Part shown: positions 33,537-44,542 of the stretch, piece after piece
How positions within the stretch are numbered: the first letter of the stretch is position 1
Layout: the number at the start of each line of letters is the position of its first letter
Source: Morchella semilibera
Lineage: Eukaryota > Ascomycota > Pezizomycetes > Pezizales > Morchellaceae
Direction: 5' to 3'
Assembly: GCA_009192285.1 (NCBI GenBank)
Contig: CM018603.1
Coordinates: forward strand, 2,906,588-2,970,587
DNA length: 64,000 nt
Position numbers and translations under genes: made by a program
The notes under the pieces: model-generated
Database searches by the model: none
Told to the model about the DNA's origin: nothing
Seen by the model: the letters and a program-made list of their open reading frames with translations, nothing else

Positions 33537-35618
33537 CGGAAAGGTCCCATTGAGGCACAGGAGATCACTCGGCCGGGTGATGGGTAGTGAAGCTATAGGG
33601 AAGGATACCTAGAGAAGGGTAAGATGTGGGTTAGAACCATGAGGGCGGTAGGGCTCTCATAGGTATGTATTATTATTTCTTTGCCGTGTATGAAAAAGGA
33701 ACCAGGGGGGTATGTCTAACACCCTACCTCTATTTTTATGGTACAGCTCCTGGATTGATAGAGAGCACTATTAGACTTGGGATTATCAACAATGAGACCA
33801 AACCTATTCATTTTGCCGCTGCACTGTACATGCACCCACCAAAAGCAGCAGGCTCCTTCCCGCGGGATAGGATATATGCAACCGATCCCTACACCATGAG
33901 AGCAAGCATATAAACCCTAAGAACCACCACAATGGACATAGAACTGTAGCAGCGCATCTTTATCTGTGGTGCTATGAGGTCTAGAATCACCACTATATAT
34001 GGCATCTACCCGGCACCAGCAGCATGCGTTGGTCGGTGCGCACCATGAGCGCTCACTCGGTATCTCCAAGTTAAGCAATGTTGGGATTATTATTGCGAGC
34101 CGGGGAAAATAGATTCTCCTGTAATAATTATGGTAAGGTCTAGACCACTATTGCGTTATGTCATTACTGCTTCTTTGCCAAGAAAATTATTGTTATAAAA
34201 GGGCTACTAAATTTCCTCCTGTATAAGATATAGGAATTATATTCACTAGGAGCCAACATTGTGAATAAGCAAGAAAAAAGAAAAGAAAAAAAGAAACATT
34301 AACTTGTTATCTTGGCAATTTGTCGCTGGGCTACTTGTACTCTTGTTTAAAAGAACACTTGTTATTGTATTATATAGGGAGAGCTTTTCCCTTTACTTTG
34401 TTTAACAATTCATCAGTTCAATAGAACCTCACAATTCAAGCAAGATAAGATCTTACAACAAATTACTTCCACTATAACAATTAAAAGATATGTCGGTCAC
34501 TCTTTCACTCTTTGGCTTTGTACTTAGGTAAATTGGCTTCTTATGGGAGAACACTTACAAGCTGGGGCTTGGTGCGTTGGGCTTAAGCTTGATGCTCGGT
34601 CATGGTGGCTCACTCGGGGTAGTGTGTTCTTGGCCGATTTTCACGATCAGGATCTGGCAGCCAACTTTTTTTTTACTCGGTAGTAAATCCTAGCCCCCAC
34701 TCCGTAAACCTCTCTCCTGTGAAACCACCTGCTGTGACCCATTCTACGCCTACCCTAGCGCCTCCATAGTCTGTAGATATTTAGACCTATTAAACACCAC
34801 CACGCCGCTGGGGCCTAATATGTTTCTCGGTTTTTAATGTGGCGAGCGAAGGGAACTTGTCCGCTAAGTGGTGGTAGGTTCTCACGGGGGGCAGTCCGTG
34901 GGGAGAAATGCGTGTAGTTTGCGGTGGTTGATAATTACTGTGACAACTTAGGCCCTATCTTCCCCCAGGCCCCCAACCTCCCTTTCCTTTGAGGAGAAAG
35001 CTCTCCTCATCCTGGGACTTGTTTCTCCATATATTCTAGAGCGCATATATTGAGTCCTAAGGTCTCAAAACTATAATAAAAATGACCTCGCTGATATATC
35101 TAGACCTAGGGGCCCTTTGGTACCCGTACAGGAATCAATGATGTTTAGCCGTTTTGTATGCCTCACGTGCACATTTAAGGCACCCAAACTGAACGAAGCA
35201 TCCAAGCTCAGGAGCCACCGTGCTGAGCCTTGATACGTGCTAAACCGTGAGACCGAGGCTGGTTTCCAGCTAAATATATATCTATAGCCCCATGATCTCT
35301 AGTGCCTTTAGTTGCACTTATACTTTTTTCACCGTGGATGATAGTAAGATAAAGACGACTTTCGAGAGATAACGCCAGAGGATTGACTCGGAGAAGCCTC
35401 CAATAGGAAGTATCTTAAACCTAGCTTGTGAGCTCATCAGCTCGTGATCCTAGCTTCAAGGGTCTCAAATCGCTTGTTAGCGACATCGCTGAATTCAGTG
35501 CTTGGCCACCACCACCACTACTACTGGTATTAGATCAAATCACTCCTTGGAAATACGGATCATAATATCGGTCCCGTGTGTATATCTCAGTCTGGTGGAG
35601 ATTCTCTTTTGTCTGAGG
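33537..35618. other. Intergenic DNA with 5S-rRNA-like fragment
   Basis: No protein gene supported. Contains the 5S-like segment at 34026-34085, a related CATGGTGGCTCACTCGG sequence at 34601-34617, A/AG-rich tracts (34270-34300) and otherwise AT-rich unique-looking sequence. Confidence 0.55.
34026..34085 (+). repeat. 5S-rRNA-like fragment
   Basis: GTTGGTCGGTGCGCACCATG is followed by AGCGCTCACTCGGTATCTCC and AAGTTAAGCAATGTTGGG. The CTCC-AAGTTAAGC-TTGGG part matches the first internal control region of eukaryotic 5S rRNA genes. The expected downstream sequence (a GGATGGGTGACC-like loop) is absent, so this is a truncated or diverged 5S copy or a 5S-derived repeat, not an intact gene. The CATGAGCGCTCACTCG part recurs exactly on the opposite strand at 57141-57156. 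Confidence 0.45.
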
Positions 35619-35840
35619 TCATCCCCCGATCTCAAACATAATCACCAGATCGATCATGCCGACTGCGAATCTGGGGTCGGTCGCGTTCACAAGAGCACTT
35701 GTGGACCTCAAAGTCGATAACCATGACGGAAAGTCCTGACCGCCTAGCCTATCTAGCGTGTCGTGTAATGCTGCACAAACTCCGCAACTTGATTTCGAAA
35801 CGACAGTTCGTTTGAGGTACTTTATCGATGTACGTCGCAA
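35619..35840 (-). other. Coding-like open frame, possible exon or gene relic
   Basis: An open frame without an ATG start, reading KRTVVSKSSCGVCAALHD, DTLDRLGGQDFPSWLSTLRS and TDPRFAVGMIDLVIMFEIGG to a TGA at 35619. The composition is protein-like rather than repeat-like. Just upstream on the same strand (35850-35975) are short stretches in other frames reading MPPKLSSAE and EGEEGSADDIIVDDPAT, but no convincing set of splice sites joins all three. It may be the last exon of a small gene, a pseudogene or part of a transposon. I recognise no family. Confidence 0.22.
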
Positions 35841-37145
35841 CGGGCCTAAGTCGCAGGATCATCCACAATGATATCATCCGCGGATCCCTCCTCCCCCTCT
35901 AATCTCTTGATATCATGGCGGGCCCCATACGAGTGTGAAAAGAACCTCAGCGGAACTTAATTTGGGAGGCATACGGGCACCGGTCCGGTTGAGGGAGGGG
36001 CGGGGTGATTGACGAACTTTGGGGCGGCGGCGGTTGTTTGTTAGACATGAGGTGGAGGAAGTCCTAGTGTCGTTGACAAACGAGGATGTTTGAACCGATT
36101 ATCTTTAGGTAAAATGGGCTGGTTGTTATCTTCCATGTCAAAGTGAGGGGTTCACATTTCTCCCCCTCTCTCTCTCCTTCTCTCTCCAAGGAGGATTTGA
36201 GGTTGACGTCGGTAGTTACCTTTGCTGATTAGCGTATCCTATAGGAATGTGAATTATTACCTCTCGCTCAAGATATCTCCTTGTCTTGATTATTGAACGA
36301 ATGTATTCTCCTAATCCTGGATACGCCAATCACATCTTGCTTCATATTTTACTGATACAGTACAGTAGAGCCTTACTCAGGATCATTGACACACCAACGA
36401 TTTACCCATGCAGGTGTGGTCTCAAACCCGAATTCAGTACTATCCCTAATACATCAGCTTTTACTAACCATGGCGCCTAACTGTAAGGTCATAAACCAGT
36501 AGTTGCCAGAATATATCTAGAGCTAAAAAAAAAAAAGCATATATCGGTACTCTAGACTAAACTCATATCAAATGATGATTGCTAGCTAGGCTTGAGACAT
36601 CTTGCAACCCCAGAATGTGATTCCAACTTTCTGAGGCTTTTGAATGGTATTTCAACATTTCAACACAGGCTACCTTTGCATGTGTACGTAAATTAAAATA
36701 CATGCTTAGAGTAGGTACAATGGATAACTAGAGAGCATTTACTCTAGACGGGGACGCTGATTGCTGTGCTATAGTCGATCTGCTTTCGTGATATTAGGAT
36801 TTTATGCCTTAGTGTCCTGTCTCGTTGCGTAGACACTCACTTTACTTGTTGCAGGTTATACGGGTACCTATTTTGACGAGTTGGGGGTGGCTTTTTTGGT
36901 TACGGCATTGGCGGTAGGGAAGTACCTACATGTAGTTATCCAACCTGCAACCTCGCTAGTTCGGACTCGTATTGGAATTTATGAAATTCATGCATGTAGA
37001 GAATCTTCCATGCAGCTACACTTTACCTTCTCTACTCCTCTTCCTGAGGTAAAAACTCTGTAGCCATGTTCATACTAACCAACGTGAGTAAGTAGGTTCC
37101 GAAGCTCACCCCAGCCAGCGCAACATTAAATTTTTTCATGTCTAG
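35841..37145. other. Intergenic DNA
   Basis: No gene firmly supported. Contains a CT-rich tract (36160-36190), an A12 run (about 36525-36536) and a TACATGTAGTTAT copy (36927-36939). A GTGAGT donor at 37084 with a pyrimidine-rich acceptor at 37145 may be the first intron of the candidate gene that follows. Confidence 0.5.
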
Positions 37146-37539
37146 AAAATTATAAATCGGATTACTTACAAGATCCCGCTAAGAGTGTGCCGCTTGGTGG
37201 AGTAATTGTTCTACATTCTACATAACCCGAGCTCACATACTCTAGCTAGATGTTCCCTCCCAAGACGAGTATACCGGAGATAAGCCCCCACCACATCTTC
37301 GGAAAGCAGTGGCCGGGATAAAAGAGGAACCAACCAGTCAGTCGTCAACCTCGACAGTATCACAAACCTCCTCCTTCTCCTCCTCCTCCTCTCCCTCCCG
37401 AGGGTTCAAGGCAGCACTCATGTGGAGGAGGAAGTGGTGGTGGAGAAGGTGCTTTTTATTGAGGATTAGTATGTTAGGCTTTTGTCTGTCTGTTGAGAGC
37501 AATCCTTGCCAGTGGGAAAAGGTCTTACAGGCTCAGTAA
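37146..37539 (+). CDS. Candidate small gene, structure incomplete
   Basis: A coding-like stretch assembled from an acceptor TTTTTTCATGTCTAG (ending 37145), exon 37146-37201 reading NYKSDYLQDPAKSVPLGG, a short 44-bp intron (donor GTAATT) and a following exon from 37246 reading LDVPSQDEYTGDKPPPHLRK, AVAGIKEEPTS, a Ser-rich tract and GFKAALMWRRKWWWRR. The two halves join in frame and look like one acidic-then-basic small protein. The first exon with the start codon was not found, and the 3' end is uncertain: a GTGCTT donor at 37449 or read-through to the stop at 37537-37539. Family not recognised; a chance arrangement cannot be excluded. Confidence 0.33.
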
Positions 37540-40500
37540 TAGATATACACTATGGCAGCTGGTCATGTCGAGGCCTAAGTGAGATGTGAAATGCACGCTG
37601 CAAAGCGGAGCGTGGGTTAGGGTTAAATGAGTGGTTAATTTCGAAACTGCCCACGTATCCGTCTACCTGGGTGGCTAATCACTCGGTCGGATCGAGACCA
37701 CTACGAGAACATGTTGATCTTCTCTATGGAGCTGGCCGTTGTGCTTGAGCTCAAGACGTTTCTTCTTCTTCTTCTACTTCTACTACGTTTAAGTCTAAGT
37801 CTAATCCTGGCGAGAAGCCGAAATTAAAAGACTCTTGGCCGCTGAAATTAAGCGGGTAGACTACATTATGAGTATGGGAGGCTCTTTAGTTCACTACCTC
37901 GGTGCACGTTGACCATGCTGTCAAGGCCACCGAGGTATGCATACTCATGGGCGAGATCATGATATCGGGTTATCAAGATCGAATTTGTCTCCGCAGTAAT
38001 TACAAGTCCACACCACCAATTTTTATAATTTAGATCATTGCTAACACATGTTGGCAAGATACCTGAAGTTTTCCCTGCAATCTTCACAGACACTGCTACC
38101 ACTTTCAGCTTCCGGCTGTCAAGGGGTGGAAAGTGTTATTAAGTAGTTAGGCACAGATATCTACTGTAGGTACATACGTACCCAAGAGCTTTTGATATCA
38201 CAACCCATGACAAGTACCTACATGAATGTGTATGAGGCAGAGTAGGTACATATCCGCCCCCACTATCGGCAGGAGGCAAACCCCCACTTCCCATCCATTT
38301 CACCACTCATACAAAAATATCGATCATTGACACAGACAGAAACAATATCCTTGACTAAGCAGAGTCCCCCCCTTGATAAACCCTAACCTTCGGGCCAGTC
38401 TAGAAGGCATTTAAGAAATTACATTCTCTACTCTTGGCCCGGTCCGTACGGTGGACCTATGAAACCAGTAACAGCCCCCGATGGACCCTCTTGGTTTCAC
38501 ATCTCGTCCGGACAGTCTCAGCCCCTTCTAGAACCTCTCCACCCCCCTTCGTCGTCACGGCCGTGCGCGAATTTGGAATAGTGGGAATTACTAGTAGAGA
38601 GGCTTTTGTGAAACTGGAGGCTATTTTACTACATTTTTTGTTTTGTTTTGACTTGTTTGAGTCTGGATGGGGACAGACTACATGTAGTTACTCTGGAAGA
38701 AGTAGACAGGGGCTATGAATAGATCCCTTTTTTTGGTGATTGATGGTGTAATCTCCAGGGAATACGGAGTGAGATTGTTAGATTAGTATTTGGATCGATC
38801 CAATTTTACTCTTTTCAAGTGAGAGATTTGTGGCTTTCTGTCTGGTGGTTGGTTTCCACCGAAGTATGTGCTGGGCCTACGTAGGGTACAGAACTACCCT
38901 CTCGCAATGCATATATACGGCGGAGTTCCCCTTCTTCTTAAACACTCCTTGATGCAACCCCCGCCGTGCTGTATCTCCGGTAGTAGCTACTCCTATGATT
39001 GTGCTCCCTACATGATATCAACAGCCAGCTATCGGGTGATATCATGTCATCTGACCCGGATCATGTTGAAAAAGGTTCTGGCGTTTACTTTGGGGGGGGG
39101 GGGGGTCGGGGGGTCGATGGGGAAAGTGTTACCCAGCTCTGGTACATTCACTCTGTGGTGAGCAGGAGCGTAGCCAATTGAGACGTATCCTTTTACTATT
39201 TATTGCAGGTATGTTCCTACATGTAGTAGACGGTGTTGTGATGTAACGTAGGCAGGTGCTCACGATGCCTATCGACATGAACCTGGAGATATTATTCTTG
39301 GCGCCCCCAAGCTCTCTCTCTCTCATGTTCATGTAGAGCATGTAGTACCCTGCAGTGTCAGTCAGAGTGAATCGAAAATCCCATCCACCACCTGCTTGAT
39401 TGCTTGCCTGCCTGTCTCCTGCATATTGATGTTATTGTACCTACCTGCCTAGTACCTACCTACCTGCTCACAATGATATTAGTTTTCAAACACATATCAC
39501 GTATACATTATTTTAATTCTGGAGCATTAACTACTTATGTAGGCACTCTAACCCACTATGCCTGCTTGACTGGGTTTATTATGGCTGTTAACTTACTCTG
39601 CTCGGAGAGGAACCGATTGTCGCGCGCGGCGGCGCCCCCCTGGTGGAACGTCACATCATCCTACTCTTTCTCCCTCGTTCGGCACATTAGATTCGATATG
39701 CTGTGGCTGAGTCGTATCTGGCTGTCGTATCGGACGGAGCACAGTAAGATATCGTAATCTACCTTTCCCTTCCCTAGCTACGGCGGTATTGTGGGTGCTC
39801 AGCCGCCCAGCCCAGCCCGCCCAGCCCAGCCGGCAGTGTAGAGAGAGGTAAGTATATGTATCATGTAGTGTAGCATACGACCCCGCGATAGGTTGCCTTC
39901 ATGGCAGGTATGTATGTAGGTAGTATTGTGAGTAAGTTGTAGGTTAAGTATTGTGAGTAGGTACTTACATACTTCATAGGTTGAGCTCATCGAGTGATAC
40001 TAGTAAACAACATTCGAAATTCGCCCGGCTAAAGACGCTCGTTGCTGTCGGCCATTGCAGGCCTCCTGATTGGCCAACGGTTTTTGTGTGGGAAACGAAT
40101 GATTGGGCATGGGGGAGGGGAGGGGGGTTCTAGAGTAGCTAGCTGGCTGCTGTTGCTGTTGCAGTTGCTGTTGCTTACATACAGAAACAAAAATCCGCGC
40201 GCGGTAGTGAGAGTCCCCAGCATATGACCTTGCGTTGAAGTGCGGGTGGGTTTGATGCGTGCGCGGCGGGTATGTATGTATGTATGTATGTGAGAAGAGA
40301 GAGTGTGTGTGTCTAGGGAATGTTTGGTGATCTCGAATACCCTTTTACTCTAATACAGGTATCATTTACCGGCGGCGGTAGTGGGTAGTGAGTGATAATG
40401 ATAATGACCTTGAGGATATGGATATAGGTTACAACTTACAAGCATGCATTACTTACTCTCTGGGATAAGTATGGAATTCCCCCTCCGATTAATGATCACG

Positions 40501-42493
40501 AGTCCTGCGCCGCCACCGCAAGTGGCGCGTCACTGTTCTGTTTGCCCCGGAAAAGAGGATGGGATGTATACTATGTATGTAATCTATTAGATGTTTTGTC
40601 GATCGATGAGCGCTGATAGATATGATACTCCTACCGGTTGTTTCTGTTTCTGATTACACCCGTTTTTTTTTTCTTCTTCTAACAGGGTGAGGTGAAGTGA
40701 TCGTGAAGCAAGGGGCCGGCCGACTAAACTTACGGAGAAGAGTAGTCCAGGGGGGGGGGAGGAGGGGATTGGGGGGAGAGACCCACGTCCATGTCTATGG
40801 TTATGTGGATGAGATTTTGCCAGAATGCCATGGTTGGTCTGGGGCCGGGGGGTTGGGGGAGGGGGGGTGCGGAATATTATTATTACTATTGATATAATTG
40901 ATATATGAGAGTGAGTGAGTGGCCGGCGGGCAGAAAAAAAGGGCAGGGGAAGGCGAGCGGGATTCTTCCCTTCTCGGTCATGGTAATGATAAAAATCTAA
41001 TCTGCATACATACAACATAAGTACCTGCTTTATTTTTACTCATTAACTGTTAATACTCGACTCGTGGGAACTCCCGTAATCACCCCCTTCGACACTCATC
41101 AAACATAAACAGTTATAGGTAAACACCGACCGATTGACATGACCTCCCGACCGACCTCCCGACTGACCGATACCTGAGGAAAAACAAACAGCATATTGGT
41201 AACAGCAAAAGAAAAGAAGAAAAAACAAGGAAGTTACTGTTATTTCGAACGCGGATGCTGTTGGATAATAACCCTCATACCCATATGGCCATCCATCATA
41301 GTACAATACTCATAAACCCTACATGACTTACCCAAACATGATCGACAAGGGTCGTCTGTCTGTCGTCGCGTCGGTGGTGGTGAATTATGAACAATTAGTG
41401 CTCGCGCGCGCGCGCTGCTGCCTCCGAGGATTGATTGAAATGTGGAGCCGATCAAATCGAGAGGTCTTTTTTTCTTTTCTTTTTCTTTCCTTTTCTTTCT
41501 TTTTTGATACTGCTGCTTGGTGGTGGTGGTGGCTTGCATGTGGGTGTGGTGGGGGCCAAGCACAGCACAATTGTAAAAGAAGAAGGGAAAAGGGTTCAGG
41601 TTCATTAACATTAACCGCACCTTGATGTGATTGTGATAGATGGGATCTGCGTGTGTGTGTGTGCGAGCATGGGCTTGACAGGATGGAATGTGTATCAACT
41701 AGACTTCAAGGTATCATATGGCTGAGCTAGCTGATCAGTTTGTCTATTTCGTGAGTTGAAGGTCTGTATCTACATCTGTATGTAGCAGGTACATAGGAGG
41801 TAACTCCCTAGAGTAGCAGTATGATCTAACTCACCCACTCACTCACTCACGCGGTGAAGAAAGAAAGGATGCTTGCGCTCGGCCATCCTCGTCCATTCCG
41901 TTCGTTCCTTCGTTCGTGCTCTCTCCCGTCCGTTGTTTGACGAGTCGAGATTGCTCATCATGGATGATGTGGGTAGCGGAGGCTATGATTCTTTGTTATC
42001 CAGAATTAATTCTACGGGATCCATCCGGACTCGAGACTCGCATTAAAGCAATAAAGCGGTCAATCAATCATGATATTACTAGTATGAGCCTTCCTTTGCC
42101 CACCCTTGTGTTTCTGGCTCCACAATCGATAGGCTGGAGATTGTATTATTGATTGAATGGTTTTTTTTTTGTGTTTTATATCGCCCATCCTCCTTCTTCT
42201 GTCCTGTAAGGCAGGCAGGAGAAGATGCGTGAATGACTACAGCCTTCGTACTTACAAAAGGGCCAATCCTTGGCCTGGCCATGGATCGGCAGGCAGTTGA
42301 AGAGGAGGGTTGGGGGGGGGGGGGGGAGAAAAAGGCCCGCGTGGTTTTCTTTCTTTCTTTTTTTTTTTTTTGCTCGTATGTTTGCTATCCATGGCCAGTT
42401 AACTAAGTACATACTTAGCCACTGGTAACATACGAGAGCGGTGATTACGCCCGTAGCTGCTTGTTAGTTTGTGCGAGCGTGGCAAACGAACCT

Positions 42494-42522
42494 GAACGAA
42501 AGAACGAACGAACGAACGAACG
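42494..42522. repeat. GAAC tetranucleotide microsatellite
   Basis: GAACGAAAGAACGAACGAAC continues for two more units; one of many tetranucleotide arrays in the desert upstream of the cyclin gene. Confidence 0.85.
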
Positions 42523-44506
42523 CTAGGTATCATCACGGTCTCGAGGTCAAGCTAGGTAAGTACTTTCATGATTCAGTCTACTACATGTACCAAAGTAGGC
42601 ATTCGTATTAGCCATCCATCGGGAGCCTGCCTGACTGCATGCTGAATAACCAAACCCACCCGCGTCGTGTGGGCCAGGCAGGGCCTGACTAAAACGCCCA
42701 CTACATACTAGAGAGTACCATCACCGTGCTGTGATACCAACATCACATCGGGTATGTAGGGTATGCGAGGGTAACGTAAGTGTCTTTGACGACTTCACCC
42801 GAGGATGGACTGAAAAGTCTGGATGTGAAAGTGTTGACAAGCAACAAGAAAAGAAAAGAAGAAAAGGGAAAAAAAAACCCGTGTGGAAGCTTCGGCGGAG
42901 GATTCCTCGTCGGCCATGATCGGTTTTGGTCTGCCCGCATACACATAGTGAAGTGGGGAGTGGGGAGTACAGGACTGGCATGGCATGGCTGGCAGGGTTA
43001 CGACGGACAGACAGACAGAAACATGCACTGTTAACGTGACTGGAGTACGTAAGTTTTGATTGATGGGTTATGGTCCTTTCTTTGCGTGTGGTTATAATTT
43101 ATGCTTGTTGGTATTATTTGTTTACATGAACATGTCGATGGCTCACAAACTCTCTCTTTGTTAGAGGTTGCCGTCGATTGATTCATCTATGACCCTTTAT
43201 CGATCGAGGAGGCAATCAATGGATGGAGCTCGTTTAGCTGCGGTCATTTGGACACTGATTTGCTTGCAAGCATGACTGAGCATGATGAGCCTGAGCCTGC
43301 CTCTGATCTCAACCGTACTTATTATTATTGTTGAAACCAGGCAAAAGCCAGGCAGGCAGGCAGGACAGGAGACTTTAAAAATAATACAAAAACAAAAACA
43401 AAAACAAACCCTAACCTGCATACTTTCCAAACAAGAGAAAAAGAAAGAAAGAGAGAAAGCACATGAGAAGAAAGAAAAGAAAACTGGTCAACGTCGCACA
43501 CATGGCCTTCACGATTCAATATAACCACCATATTGGCGCTGAATAATTAAACGTCAGACGTTTTCGAAACCGGGCCTTTTTTTATTTTTTATTATTTATC
43601 ATTATCATTCTTTCTCTCTGCTTTGTATGACCATGACCAACATTTCGCTCGTATATTGATTTGCTTTGCTTTGATCCCCGGCCAGTAGAATTGCCGGGTT
43701 TGGAGGTATGCTGCTTTGCTGGATGAGCCTAACTTATGTGCACTTTCCTTCCGGGGGCATGATGCGGTTTTCTTTATTTGCAGGCTGAATTAGATAACAT
43801 CGCGCGCGCGCGGGCATAGTGGTCTATCTATATCTGTGGCGTGGCAAGCAAGCAAGTAAGTACTCATATCAATATTGATTTGCTGATTTGCGGGTTACTG
43901 ATAGGCCTCTCCGAGATTCACTCTAGAGACAAGTTTATTATTATTATTTTATTTTGTGATGTTTTTTTGCGGCGCTACCGTATGCGTGTTTGCTTGCTTG
44001 CTTCTGGCTTCTTTAAAGGGAGAGTGCTTTTGCAATTGGCTAAAATAATAACGTCCACCGTACGTTACATACCGTGCCAGTGTTAATCGTTCCGTTGGGG
44101 TGGGTTTGAGGCCCGGAGGTGAATGGGCACTCAGTAATTAATCTGCCTACCTGCCTGCCTGCTGGCTGGCTGGCCTCGTTTGAAGATGAATGGGGAAAAA
44201 TCTCAAACACTCATGTATCGATAACAAGGCTCAAAGGGTTCCGATATACTCTCTCTTTTTTTTTTTTTTTGGACGGCTAAACCTGCTGCTTCTTAAATTC
44301 CCAGTGGAAGGGTCCACAACGGATGGCCACATTAAGATGATCGGTTGCAGGTTCGTTCGTTCGATGGGGTACAAAGCAGAGGGGAAAAAAATGTATACTC
44401 TACACTTTTTTTTTTACAATATCCTCATGTATATTTTGTGAGCTGTTTGAACTGTTCTCCCCGAGCCGTTCCACTAAATGAGCAAAACGGCTGGGAGAGG
44501 GGGGCT

Positions 44507-44541
<35 letters not shown>
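44507..44541. repeat. Poly-G run of 35 bases
   Basis: Thirty-five consecutive G, flanked by further G-rich sequence (44488-44506 and 44542-44560). The true length may differ, because runs like this are hard to sequence. The glycine-rich ORF across it is an artefact. Confidence 0.9.
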
Positions 44542-44542
<1 letters not shown>

